Shown here in pieces: positions 1-7,576 of a DNA stretch of 19,152 nucleotides. A program made the position numbers and the translations under genes. The notes beneath the pieces are model-generated. The model did no database searches. It was not told where the DNA came from and saw only the letters and a list, made by a program, of their open reading frames with translations. Source of the DNA: Candidatus Kuenenia stuttgartensis (GTDB lineage: Bacteria > Planctomycetota > Planctomycetia > Isosphaerales > Isosphaeraceae); contig CAMBZY010000007.1 in assembly GCA_945872325.1 (NCBI GenBank), positions 1 through 19,152 of the forward strand. Direction: 5' to 3'. Numbering within the stretch: position 1 is the stretch's first letter; each line of letters begins with the position of its first letter.

Positions 1-34
1 GGAAGTTTTTTCTTGCCTGTTCGTTAATGTAAAA

Positions 35-56
35 AGAGAGGGCTTTCGCCCTCTCT
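35..56 (-). terminator. Rho-independent terminator after the ABC exporter gene
   Basis: A perfect 9-bp stem lies at 35-43 paired with 48-56. On the minus strand it has a GAAA tetraloop and is followed by a run of five T (31-35 on the plus strand). It begins 35 bases past the stop codon of the minus-strand exporter gene, so it should end transcription of that leftward block. No gene is visible in the remaining bases to the window start. Confidence 0.85.
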
Positions 57-90
57 GAAGATCCTGCAATTGATCGAACTGGAGAGCAAA

Positions 91-2307
91 TCAGGCACTT
101 TCGCGCTGAGAATGGATCTCATGAAGGCGGCGGAACATCGGGTTCCCACGTCTCAGTTCATCTTCGGTGCCGATGGCTTCGATCCTGCCCTGATTCATCA
201 TTACAATCCGGTCAGCGCAGGACATAGTGCCCAGGCTGTGGGAGATGATGAAGGTGGTACGATCGCGGGCAAAGTCTTCAATGGCGCGACGGATCAAGGC
301 TTCATCCTCGATATCCACAGCACTTGTGGCTTCGTCCAGAATCAAAATGGCCGGGTCACGCAACATGGCTCTGGCCAGAGCCAGCCGTTGCCTTTGACCA
401 CCAGAAAGATTCGAACCGCGATCGGTCAGGACCGTGTCGTAACCCTCTGGCAAGTTCATGATGAACTGGTGGGCATAGGACTTCTTGGAGGCCTCAATAA
501 TCTGCTCTCGGCTGAGTTTGGAATCGCCGAACGAAAGATTGTTGGCCACGGTGTCCGCAAACAGAACGGTGTCCTGTGTCACAATTCCCATAAGCCCTCT
601 GAGGGCCGTCAGGTGCATGTCCTGAGTATCGACACCGTCAATCCGGATCGATCCTGACTGAGCATCCCAGAATCTTGGGAGCAAGCTCATCAAAGTGGTC
701 TTACCACAGCCGTTGTGGCCGACAAAGGCGATGGTTTCGCCATGACGTACCCTCAGCGACAGGTCGCGAATGATCGGGTCGCGACCATTGTAGCTGAAGC
801 TCACCCGGTCAAATTCGATACTCAATGTGTGCTTGACATTGCGGGTTGCGCCCGGGAGGTTCTTGACTTGTGGCTCAATGTCCATCAAGGCACAGATCCG
901 GTCGGCAGCGGCAGCGGCTCTCTGAATCTTGGCATGCACGTTGGAAAGTTTACGGATCGGATCCGAAACACCCGCCAGCATGGCATAAAGCGTCAGAAGG
1001 TCTTCAATCGACATCAACTTGCTGGAAAGCTGGATCCGAAATAGTCCAAGATCGAGGAACATGGTCTCTCGAAGAACCAGATAAGAACCTGCTAAAAGGC
1101 AGATGCAAACCGAGGAGATGGCCAGCAGTTCGAGTGCGGGATCGGAGATGGCGTCGATAGTCGCCACCCTGACAGACTTTTTGTAAAGCCCCTTGATCTC
1201 GCGATAGAACCGATGACGCTCGTAACGCTCTCGATTATAAGCTTTTACAACACGAATCCCTTGAAATGTCTCTTGCAATTGACGATAAATCGACGAGACG
1301 CTTTCAAGCGACTTGCGAACCGCTTTTTTCAGAATCTTGCCTGCCCGGGCAGTGGTCACAGCTGAAATTGGAACCACAATCAAGGCCAGAAGTGTCAGAC
1401 GCCAGTTCAACCAGAAGGCGACTGAAAGGCATGAAACAATCCGGAGAGGTTCGCGGATCAGCTTACCGGCGATGGTGTTGATGCCCTGAGCCATCATTTC
1501 CATGTCGTTGGTAAACCGGGCCATGAGCTCGGCTGACGGCATGGTTTCAAAGCTGGCCATGTCAAGGTTTAGAACCTTGCGATACATCTGACGCCTGATC
1601 TCGAACAGAGAGAGTTGCGTAAGATCAGCCACAAGAACATCTTGGAAGAACTGAAATATCCCCTTCACCACCACCATACCCATCACCATGCAGAGAAGCC
1701 CCACAAGCGTGTGGAAGCCATCGTCCGGGAGGTACGAATTCACCAGTGGCTGAATTCGCAAGTATCGGCGGTTCCAAAGGTTGGATGACGAAAGTTCGTC
1801 GCTGAGCTTCTCAGCCCGGCGGTTCAACTCGCCTTTGTTCTTGGCAAGAGCGGGAATGGCGATTCCAGCCAGTTCGTTATGTCTGGCTTCAGCGATTCGA
1901 TGCTCAAGGGGATCGATCGGTTTCGATGCCACTCGCGACTCAGGCTGAGTCGACATCTCAAGCGCTTTTGTCAGGTCAGGGCGGCTTTTAAGCTCCTGAT
2001 CCGCATAAGATCTCAGGGTTTCCTTGATCTGGTTGGCGTCGATCGTATTGTGGAGAATCTGATCGCTGACTCGCCGGATTTCTTCCAGGCGGGCTTCGGT
2101 CACTTTCGATTCAACACTTGTTTCGCGAATCTGGTCGCTCACCCATACCTGTGCATTCTGGCTGTAAAACAGAATCTTCAGGAGTGGAAAAACTGCCGAG
2201 ATATTGGCGCCCCACATCAGGGCCGCAACGCTCGCACACACCAGCGACCAGTAGAACCGGCTTCGATATGGCCAAGAGAAGGTTAGAAGCCGGAAGAAGT
2301 TTTTCAT
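91..2307 (-). CDS. MsbA-like ABC exporter with large insertion after TM1
   Basis: Half-size ABC exporter, 738 aa, with membrane domain and ATPase in one chain. It would work as a homodimer in the inner membrane and move a lipid-like or other amphipathic substrate out of the cytoplasm. Numbered from the chosen ATG: TM1 about 18-47, TM2 from about 198, remaining TM helices to about 450. Nucleotide-binding domain: Walker A GHNGCGKT (530-537), Q-loop Q578, signature LSGGQ (634-638), Walker B ILILDE (654-659), H-loop H690. MsbA proteins are usually near 580 aa; the excess is a charged, mostly helical stretch of about 140 residues between TM1 and TM2, predicted on the outer face. The start at 2307 is chosen because the chain then begins MKNFFRLL like the family, with AAGGA and AGGA upstream; an in-frame ATG at 2346 adds 13 residues. 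It is last in the block, before a strong terminator. The substrate cannot be read from the sequence. Confidence 0.9.
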   Translation of the reverse strand: MKNFFRLLTFSWPYRSRFYWSLVCASVAALMWGANISAVFPLLKILFYSQNAQVWVSDQIRETSVESKVTEARLEEIRRVSDQILHNTIDANQIKETLRSYADQELKSRPDLTKALEMSTQPESRVASKPIDPLEHRIAEARHNELAGIAIPALAKNKGELNRRAEKLSDELSSSNLWNRRYLRIQPLVNSYLPDDGFHTLVGLLCMVMGMVVVKGIFQFFQDVLVADLTQLSLFEIRRQMYRKVLNLDMASFETMPSAELMARFTNDMEMMAQGINTIAGKLIREPLRIVSCLSVAFWLNWRLTLLALIVVPISAVTTARAGKILKKAVRKSLESVSSIYRQLQETFQGIRVVKAYNRERYERHRFYREIKGLYKKSVRVATIDAISDPALELLAISSVCICLLAGSYLVLRETMFLDLGLFRIQLSSKLMSIEDLLTLYAMLAGVSDPIRKLSNVHAKIQRAAAAADRICALMDIEPQVKNLPGATRNVKHTLSIEFDRVSFSYNGRDPIIRDLSLRVRHGETIAFVGHNGCGKTTLMSLLPRFWDAQSGSIRIDGVDTQDMHLTALRGLMGIVTQDTVLFADTVANNLSFGDSKLSREQIIEASKKSYAHQFIMNLPEGYDTVLTDRGSNLSGGQRQRLALARAMLRDPAILILDEATSAVDIEDEALIRRAIEDFARDRTTFIISHSLGTMSCADRIVMMNQGRIEAIGTEDELRRGNPMFRRLHEIHSQRESA

Positions 2308-2364
2308 TGTCCTGCTTGTCCTTAGCCGATTTTTGACGGCCCGCATCCTTGCCCGGGACAGCCT

Positions 2365-2419
2365 TAACGTACATCTCGCACGTTATCGTTGTTGCATTTT
2401 GCAAAATCTGCAAAATCTG
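2365..2419. promoter_or_regulatory. Cluster of dyads and a tandem repeat upstream of the ABC exporter
   Basis: The 119 bp between the HAD stop and the upstream exporter ATG (158 bp to the preferred start) hold three ordered elements. TAACGT-N9-ACGTTA (2365-2385) has perfect arms. ATTTTGCAAAAT (2396-2407) is a perfect 12-bp palindrome. CAAAATCTG occurs twice in direct tandem (2402-2410, 2411-2419), overlapping the palindrome. The layout fits operator sites for a dimeric repressor controlling the exporter separately from the genes upstream, but no regulator gene lies nearby and no convincing -35/-10 pair was found. The binding role is inference. Confidence 0.35.
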
Positions 2420-2465
2420 ACAAGATCAATTTCGCCGGGTATTGTCCATTTTGCTTATCGGACGA

Positions 2466-3188
2466 TCAGCCCTTCAAATCCTCTGCAGGAATCCGAAGGC
2501 CCCAAATTTTGGCAAGTTCGGAGATACTACCCACCAGATGGGTCGGCTCGCACTTTTTCAGCTCTTCTCTGGTATGTGTGCCATGTGTGATCCCAATCAC
2601 CCAGCCACATCCAGCCGCCTTGCCCTCTCCAATATCCGAAGGGGTATCGCCCACCTTGGCCACTCGGGAAGCATCGTCCAGGCCCAACCGCTTCATCAGA
2701 ATCTGAATCATATCGGCGTGGGGCCTGCCTTTAGGCGATTCGTTGGACGCAATTGCCGCGTCCAGTGTTCTGCCCACCCGCCATCCAAGACGCTCCAGAA
2801 CCGAATCCAGAATCGACCTCGGGAAGCCTGTGTTCACCGCCACTGCAACGCCATGCTCCCGAAGTTGTCTGAACAGGGAGAGCACGCCCGGATAAACGCT
2901 CACTCTCGGATCGTCCAGATAATATTCGATCATCCTCTGTTCAAAATCGTCGTGAATGCTCTGATCCAGACCCGGCTCTGAACGTTCAGGCGCAAACTCA
3001 GCCAGGAGCTGACGTATCGCAAGAATCTTGGGCAAGCCCATGATGGCGTTGATACTCGACTCGGGAAACTCCAGAGCCTCCTCGGAGAGTGCTTCGCGAA
3101 AACATCGAGCCACCTCGCCATTGTCCACAACCGTGGTACCGGCGATGTCAAATACGACCAGCTCAGGAATCATGACTTCTGATGACAT
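2466..3188 (-). CDS. Phosphonatase-like HAD-superfamily hydrolase
   Basis: HAD-superfamily hydrolase of the PhnX-like (phosphonoacetaldehyde hydrolase-like) branch, 240 aa, cytoplasmic. Motif I is FDIAGTT with nucleophile D14; Ala16 replaces the usual second Asp, as in phosphonatases. The cap has MGLPK with K54 at the place where Bacillus cereus PhnX carries its Schiff-base Lys53, but the following His of PhnX is Ala here. Motif II is VNTGF (T120). The GRP motif is at 154-156 and motif III is GDTPSD (180-185). The ATG at 3188 is preferred over an upstream start at 3278, which would add 30 residues without family likeness; ATG at 3173 is also possible. There is no strong Shine-Dalgarno. No phosphonate genes (phnW, phn transport) are in the window, so the true substrate may be another phosphate ester or phosphonate. 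It follows the DedA gene after 94 bp. Confidence 0.82.
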   Translation of the reverse strand: MSSEVMIPELVVFDIAGTTVVDNGEVARCFREALSEEALEFPESSINAIMGLPKILAIRQLLAEFAPERSEPGLDQSIHDDFEQRMIEYYLDDPRVSVYPGVLSLFRQLREHGVAVAVNTGFPRSILDSVLERLGWRVGRTLDAAIASNESPKGRPHADMIQILMKRLGLDDASRVAKVGDTPSDIGEGKAAGCGWVIGITHGTHTREELKKCEPTHLVGSISELAKIWGLRIPAEDLKG

Positions 3189-3282
3189 GGCGAATTCTGC
3201 TTTTCTATCATTTTTTTTTGAAGCGTGAGTTCCGAGCGACGCAGGACCTATTGTTGAAATAGAACTCTTGATTCGCAAGTCC

Positions 3283-3948
3283 TCAATTCAACGATTTGCG
3301 TTTTCGGGCTTTCAAACGATCCTTGAGACCATGAATCAACAGCGGCAGGATCGAAAGGAAAACGACTGCGATGATCAGTTTCTCAAGCGAATTGACGAGC
3401 CATGGAAATTTTTGGCCGAGGAAGAAGCCAACACTCGTCAGGCCCATGACCCAGAGCACCCCCCCGACCACGTTAAACTGAAGGAACCGGATGTAGTTCA
3501 TCTGGCCGATTCCAGCCACAATCGGAGCAAATGTACGAATGATCGGGATGAATCGTGCGATGATGATGGTTTTTCCACCATGCTCTACATAGAAGTCCTG
3601 AGCACGCTGCAAGTGCTTTGGGTGGAACAGTAAAGACTCTTCTTTTTTGAATAATCGCTTACCGGAATGATAACCAATCCAATAGCCCACGGTATCGCCC
3701 AATATGGCGGCCGGGATCAGGAGAAGGTTGAGCCAGAGGATGTCGAGTTTGTAGGGAGCAAGATTGGGAATCTGCTCGATTGCTGGCGACGCAAAGACTC
3801 CAGCTGTCACAAGAAGCGAATCACCGGGCAGGCAAAAACCGATGAGTAGTCCTGTCTCGGTGAAGATCACCAGAGTCATCACCACATAACCGAGTTTGAC
3901 GACATTCTCAGCGTTCAAAATATGACGGATCGATTCAAGCCACTCCAC
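3283..3948 (-). CDS. DedA-family (VTT/SNARE-associated) membrane protein
   Basis: DedA-family inner-membrane protein, 221 aa. Members support membrane integrity and proton-motive-force-dependent processes, and some act as lipid (undecaprenyl phosphate or phospholipid) translocases; the exact role here is inferred. Family hallmarks are visible: an E-T-G...LPGDSLL segment near residues 30-46, then GDTVGYWIGYHSG, then the ARFIPIIRTFAPIVAG block with the conserved membrane-embedded Arg residues, and a basic C-tail. Several hydrophobic helices are clear. The start is ambiguous: a GTG at 3948 gives the usual family length and has AAAGG about 10 nt upstream, while a TTG at 4008 would give 241 aa and overlap exbD by 32 nt. 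No in-frame ATG lies ahead of the conserved region. It directly follows the ExbB/ExbD-like genes, so co-transcription is likely. Confidence 0.87.
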   Translation of the reverse strand: MEWLESIRHILNAENVVKLGYVVMTLVIFTETGLLIGFCLPGDSLLVTAGVFASPAIEQIPNLAPYKLDILWLNLLLIPAAILGDTVGYWIGYHSGKRLFKKEESLLFHPKHLQRAQDFYVEHGGKTIIIARFIPIIRTFAPIVAGIGQMNYIRFLQFNVVGGVLWVMGLTSVGFFLGQKFPWLVNSLEKLIIAVVFLSILPLLIHGLKDRLKARKRKSLN

Positions 3949-3976
3949 GTTTTGCCGGCCTTTCTGATGTTCACCG

Positions 3977-4420
3977 CTATCGTGCAGATCCAGCAGAACC
4001 TGCTTCAATCTTTGGCTTTACAGCAAGTCTGACTGATCTGATTCGAGCCACGTCACAGGCGGACAGTACATCAGCCACGTCCTGGTACGTCAACTGGGCA
4101 TCGCCTTTGATCAAGACTCCCTGATCCTCGTATCGGGCTTTGGCTTCGCTCAAAACCGATGCCAGTGTTTTCAGATCATATGATTGCCCGCGAACATCCA
4201 CAAGACCGGCCCTGACAATTGATACCTCGAGATCGTCCGGCGGTTCGGTCGCAGGTCGAGCGGAACTGACCTCGGGGACCTGCACTGGAAGTTCCGACTG
4301 CTCCCAGTCGTAAAGCTTTGTGGCTGCCAGGAAAAACACCAGAAGGCATAAAATCACATCGACCATGGGGGTCATGTTGATATAAGGCTGCTCTTCGGCG
4401 GAAGCGTGACCGTAGTGCAT
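3977..4420 (-). CDS. exbD: ExbD/TolR-family biopolymer transport protein
   Basis: ExbD/TolR-type subunit, 147 aa, anchored in the inner membrane with a periplasmic C-terminal domain; it pairs with the ExbB-like protein encoded just upstream. The N-terminus has the family signature INMTPMVDVILCLLVFFL, with the essential transmembrane Asp at D21 (proton path). After the single TM helix there is a periplasmic domain ending in a typical ExbD beta/alpha fold, including a segment about 'VLIKGDAQLTYQDVADVLSAC'-like (about 100-120). The start at ATG 4420 is chosen because AGGAG lies 11 nt upstream; a GTG at 4441 would add 7 residues and bury that site. Whether the complex drives a TonB-dependent receptor, Tol-Pal or gliding-like functions cannot be told, as no tonB or receptor gene is present. 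Confidence 0.88.
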   Translation of the reverse strand: MHYGHASAEEQPYINMTPMVDVILCLLVFFLAATKLYDWEQSELPVQVPEVSSARPATEPPDDLEVSIVRAGLVDVRGQSYDLKTLASVLSEAKARYEDQGVLIKGDAQLTYQDVADVLSACDVARIRSVRLAVKPKIEAGSAGSAR

Positions 4421-4514
4421 GTGCGAGAAATCTCCTGTCACACTTCAAATGTTGCCCAATCGCAACATCAATCCAAATTTAGAGATCATTTGATGGATGT
4501 TTCACAAGCCGATA

Positions 4515-5510
4515 TCAGGCGATGCGTGAATCGATCCCACGAGGCATTTCCAGATGCCCTGCCCTACGATCGCCACCTGGCCGATTCGAATGACTTGCCA
4601 CAAGTTCCATCACACGCAGTGATTCCTGCTCCAAACTGACCATCATGGAATCGAGCTTGCCCAGCAGATAATAATAGGCTGTGACAGATCCAATGGCGAC
4701 CACCAGACCGAGTGCGGTCATGACCAGCGCCAGCCCGATCCCTTCGGCAAGTGCCGCGCTTTTTGATGGCACATTTTTTGCCCCAAGTGCGTTAAACGAA
4801 TCGATAATCCCCACCACTGTCCCAAGAAGTCCAATCAGAGGAGCCAGTGTGGCGGTGGCATTGAGCACACGAATATTTTTGCGCAAGAGCATATATTCCA
4901 TTCCCACAGCCTGACTTATGGCAGACCGAATCTGGCCCGCTGGCTCGCCCCACATCATCAGAACCTGCGAGAAAACGCGTGAGGCCGGTGTATCGTTAGC
5001 CTTGCACAGATCAAAAGCACGGTCGCGGTCAAGCTTTCCGGAACCGAGTCGGTCGAGGAACCGGTTGACGAAGTCGCGAGGTACGATGCGTGATCTACGG
5101 AGTGAAAACCAGCGGTCGAGAAAATATCCGAGAGCGACAATCGAGCAGAGAATCATCGGCCAGATCAGCGGATTCTCGACCTTCAGGATTTCCGTAATCT
5201 TTGCCCTGTCAAGAAATACACCTGCGCCTGGCGATGGAATCGCGGGGCTGGGATTCGGGGCAGGAACTGTGGAAGGTGCTGGTGCCGGAGTGGGGGTCGG
5301 CACATTTGACACCGTTGGAGCTGTGGGACCGGCTGGTTTTGTGGTTGGATCAGGACTTCGAGAAGTCGCTGGGGCGGGCGAAGCCGCAGGCAACTGGGCC
5401 GATTTGACTTCCACCTTGGATTTTTCAGGGGCCTGCGCAATGGCAGACTGGGTCTGAGTCAGACTAATGATTGCAGCGAGAGCCGACACCCACCAGTAGC
5501 CGCGTGTCAT
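4515..5510 (-). CDS. exbB: ExbB/TolQ/MotA-family proton channel with Pro-rich periplasmic extension
   Basis: ExbB/TolQ-type proton-channel subunit, 331 aa. Residues 1-27 form a signal peptide ending near AIAQA. Residues 40-97 are very rich in Pro, Ala, Thr and Ser (extended, probably periplasmic). TM1 is about 115-133, then a cytoplasmic domain, TM2 about 216-238 (APLIGLLGTVVG, the family signature) and TM3 about 257-282 (ALVMTALGLVVAI). A basic C-tail follows. Classical ExbB has about 240 aa and no cleaved leader with a Pro-rich linker; similar extensions occur in planctomycete and other homologues. GGAAGGA sits 7 nt before the ATG at 5510, which decides against the ATG at 5528. It is first in the leftward block, with a near-consensus promoter upstream and exbD 94 nt downstream. 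Confidence 0.9.
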   Translation of the reverse strand: MTRGYWWVSALAAIISLTQTQSAIAQAPEKSKVEVKSAQLPAASPAPATSRSPDPTTKPAGPTAPTVSNVPTPTPAPAPSTVPAPNPSPAIPSPGAGVFLDRAKITEILKVENPLIWPMILCSIVALGYFLDRWFSLRRSRIVPRDFVNRFLDRLGSGKLDRDRAFDLCKANDTPASRVFSQVLMMWGEPAGQIRSAISQAVGMEYMLLRKNIRVLNATATLAPLIGLLGTVVGIIDSFNALGAKNVPSKSAALAEGIGLALVMTALGLVVAIGSVTAYYYLLGKLDSMMVSLEQESLRVMELVASHSNRPGGDRRAGHLEMPRGIDSRIA

Positions 5511-5517
5511 GAGGGAA

Positions 5518-5524
5518 TCCTTCC
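5518..5524 (-). promoter_or_regulatory. Shine-Dalgarno site of the exbB-like gene
   Basis: GGAAGGA on the minus strand, 7 nt before the ATG at 5510. It lies inside the reading frame of the alternative upstream ATG (5528), so it fixes the shorter start. Confidence 0.7.
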
Positions 5525-5623
5525 GCATTTAATGGCCGACAGAGATTCTTTCAGAAAGGCGAGTCAGAGTTCACTGACTTTATCCGAAATCCGGAATCAA
5601 CCCATCATGAATTTCAAAGACTG

Positions 5624-5652
5624 ATATTAAAAGTGATTCACTCTCCTGTCAA
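5624..5652 (-). promoter_or_regulatory. Sigma70-type promoter for the exbB-exbD-dedA block
   Basis: On the minus strand: TTGACA (perfect -35, 5647-5652), a 17-nt spacer, then TAATAT (-10, 5624-5629, 5 of 6 consensus). This predicts a start near 5617 and a leader of roughly 107 nt before exbB. The leader contains a perfect 6-bp hairpin (5562-5567 with 5574-5579) of unknown meaning. Confidence 0.7.
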
Positions 5653-6035
5653 TTCAAACGAAATTTAATCGTGAATCTAATGGTTGCATAACAAGAGAAA
5701 ACCTCTCATATATCCCATTCCACCAATAATAACTGCGGAGGATTAGACCAGGAATAAGTCCCGGTTTTTTATCAAAATGACGCTCAGAACCGTATTTCTG
5801 AAGGTATAGTCCACTGACCAGGCGGTTTTCTACCGTTTCAGTCATTAAGCATGTAAAATATTGTACATAAGTGATTTGAGTCATTCAAAATTCGACGCCA
5901 AAGCCCGCCATGTCAGGGGATATGGCCTAATTAGCGTGTTATCTAAATTAGAATTCGGATCGACAGTGACATCTAAACCAAATCCGGGAATCAAGTTTGC
6001 GATTCAGAGGATTAGAATACTCAAGAATCTAAAAG
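5653..6035. other. AT-rich gene-free stretch between exbB promoter and tRNA genes
   Basis: I see no credible gene here; short open frames on both strands lack ribosome sites and protein-like composition. One 18-bp near-palindrome (5851-5868, ATGTA...TACAT, 16 of 18 positions symmetric) stands out. There is no recognisable terminator for the tRNA transcript, which enters this stretch from the right. Confidence 0.5.
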
Positions 6036-6108
<73 letters not shown>

Positions 6109-6172
6109 ATATTTTCCAACATGTCTGACGGACAGTCTTTAGGAGATCGTAATCTCAAAAAGCCATGTCGAG

Positions 6173-6247
<75 letters not shown>

Positions 6248-6259
6248 CTTGGTAGGACA

Positions 6260-6288
6260 ATCCTAACGTATTCTTCGACTATGGTCAA
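6260..6288 (-). promoter_or_regulatory. Promoter of the tandem tRNA-Ala genes
   Basis: Minus strand: TTGACC (-35, 6283-6288), a 17-nt spacer, TAGGAT (-10, 6260-6265). The predicted start near 6253 leaves a leader of about 8 nt before the mature tRNA 5' end, which is usual for stable-RNA promoters. Confidence 0.7.
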
Positions 6289-6546
6289 TCAAAAAACGAG
6301 TATTTTCATAGCCAATTCAGGTAAATACGGCATAAAGTCCAGACTTGGCGACTGTTAAAGCCCAAGGATTCTGATGTTTACAGCGATGTGGATTTTCTGA
6401 ACATCACAGGCTCGATTTTGAGCAGACAGGTTGCAAATGTGCTCAGATTCTGCGAAAAATAGTCGAATTCTCTTATGAGACGGAAGTCAAGTTCAGAGCC
6501 TAAATCAGAGTGGCCCCAGTTTGAAGGCCGAAAGGGTATCGACAAG
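6289..6546. other. Divergent intergenic region between tRNA promoter and GalU-like gene
   Basis: Must hold the plus-strand promoter of the sugar block. The best candidate is weak: TTGCAA (6431-6436), 18-nt spacer, AAAAAT (6455-6460). An in-frame ATG at 6475 has no ribosome site and would add 24 hydrophilic residues unlike the GalU family, so I treat this part as non-coding. Confidence 0.4.
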
Positions 6547-7512
6547 ATGAACGTGACACGGGCTGTGATTACAGCGGCGGGCCGAGGTGCCCGACAATAT
6601 CCGGCTGCCGACACCGTTCAAAAGGCCATGATCCCACTTGTGGATCGGGATGGGGTGACCAAACCCGTCCTCCAGATAATCGCTGAAGAGGCGATGGATT
6701 CAGGAGTTGAAGAAATCTGCGTGGTCGCAGCACCGGGCGACGAAGCCATCTATCGTCGTCAGTTTCAGTCCTATGGCGAGATGCTTCGCAAAGGCTTTCC
6801 CGACGAAGCCTGGGCTCACGATCAGGCGGCTCGCATGGAAGAGCTTCAGGATCGACTCACGTTTGCCGTTCAGGCAGAGCCACTGGGCTACGGTCATGCT
6901 GTTTGGTGTGCCCACGAACGGATCGGCCACGAGCCATTTCTACTCCTTCTGGGAGATCACCTCTATATATCTGCTGAAAAACGCCGATGTGCCCGTCAGG
7001 TGATCGACGCCGCCAAGGCGAAAAACGGCTCCATCTCCGCCGTTCAGCCGACGAGGGAACACCTGATCCATCAGTATGGAACTGTTGCAGGCAAAAGGCT
7101 TTCCGATAGCCCTCATCTGTATGATATCCAGGAAATTGTCGAGAAACCCGATCCCACAACGGCCGAACTGAGGCTGACCGTTCCTGGCCTCAGAGCGGGC
7201 CATTATCTTTGTTTTTTCGGAATTCACGCCCTTTCGCCAACCATTTTTGAGATTCTCGCCCAAATGATGCGTGATGACGTTCGCGACCAAGACCAGTTTG
7301 CTCTCACAACGGCTCTGAACAAACTCATCAGCCATGAAGCCTATTATGCCTTGGAAACACAGGGGATACGTCATAATCTCGGGGTGAAATATGGGGTCGT
7401 GGAAGCTCAGATTGCGCTGGCCCTGGCAGGAGAGGGACGTGAGCGGATGCTGGGTATGCTGGTGAACACGTTCGCAAAGCTCGAACAATCTCAATCCGCC
7501 GAACGCACATAA
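6547..7512 (+). CDS. GalU-like UTP-glucose-1-phosphate uridylyltransferase (nucleotidyltransferase)
   Basis: Sugar-1-phosphate nucleotidyltransferase of the GalU/RmlA fold, 321 aa, cytoplasmic; GalU makes UDP-glucose from UTP and glucose-1-phosphate. The N-terminus AVITAAGRGARQYPA (6-20) is the nucleotide-binding loop (GalU: GLGTR), with Thr replaced by Ala. K26 in QKAM matches the PKEM lysine. EPLGYGHAVWCAH (111-123) matches the GalU GLGHAVLCAH block. LLGDH (134-138) carries the metal-binding Asp, and VEKP (198-201) is conserved. Length is close to bacterial GalU (about 300). ATG 6547 is chosen since AAAGGG lies about 10 nt upstream and the conserved loop starts at once; ATG 6475 lacks both. 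It is the first gene of the plus-strand sugar block, 64 bp before the kinase-pyrophosphorylase gene. Nucleotide and sugar specificity are inferred from family and could differ. Confidence 0.83.
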   Translation: MNVTRAVITAAGRGARQYPAADTVQKAMIPLVDRDGVTKPVLQIIAEEAMDSGVEEICVVAAPGDEAIYRRQFQSYGEMLRKGFPDEAWAHDQAARMEELQDRLTFAVQAEPLGYGHAVWCAHERIGHEPFLLLLGDHLYISAEKRRCARQVIDAAKAKNGSISAVQPTREHLIHQYGTVAGKRLSDSPHLYDIQEIVEKPDPTTAELRLTVPGLRAGHYLCFFGIHALSPTIFEILAQMMRDDVRDQDQFALTTALNKLISHEAYYALETQGIRHNLGVKYGVVEAQIALALAGEGRERMLGMLVNTFAKLEQSQSAERT

Positions 7513-7576
7513 CCTCTTCTCTTATTTAACATTAACCGTATGATCCAATGACACAGAAACACAGGCCTGGCCAATC

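Noticed and set aside
70..657. Plus-strand open frame of 195 codons opposite the ABC exporter
   Set aside because: Antisense shadow of the ATPase domain; no ribosome site and the terminator/minus-strand motifs explain the region.
4918..5457. Plus-strand 179-codon frame opposite the ExbB-like gene
   Set aside because: Gly/Val-rich composition is the complement of the Pro/Ala-rich arm; antisense shadow.
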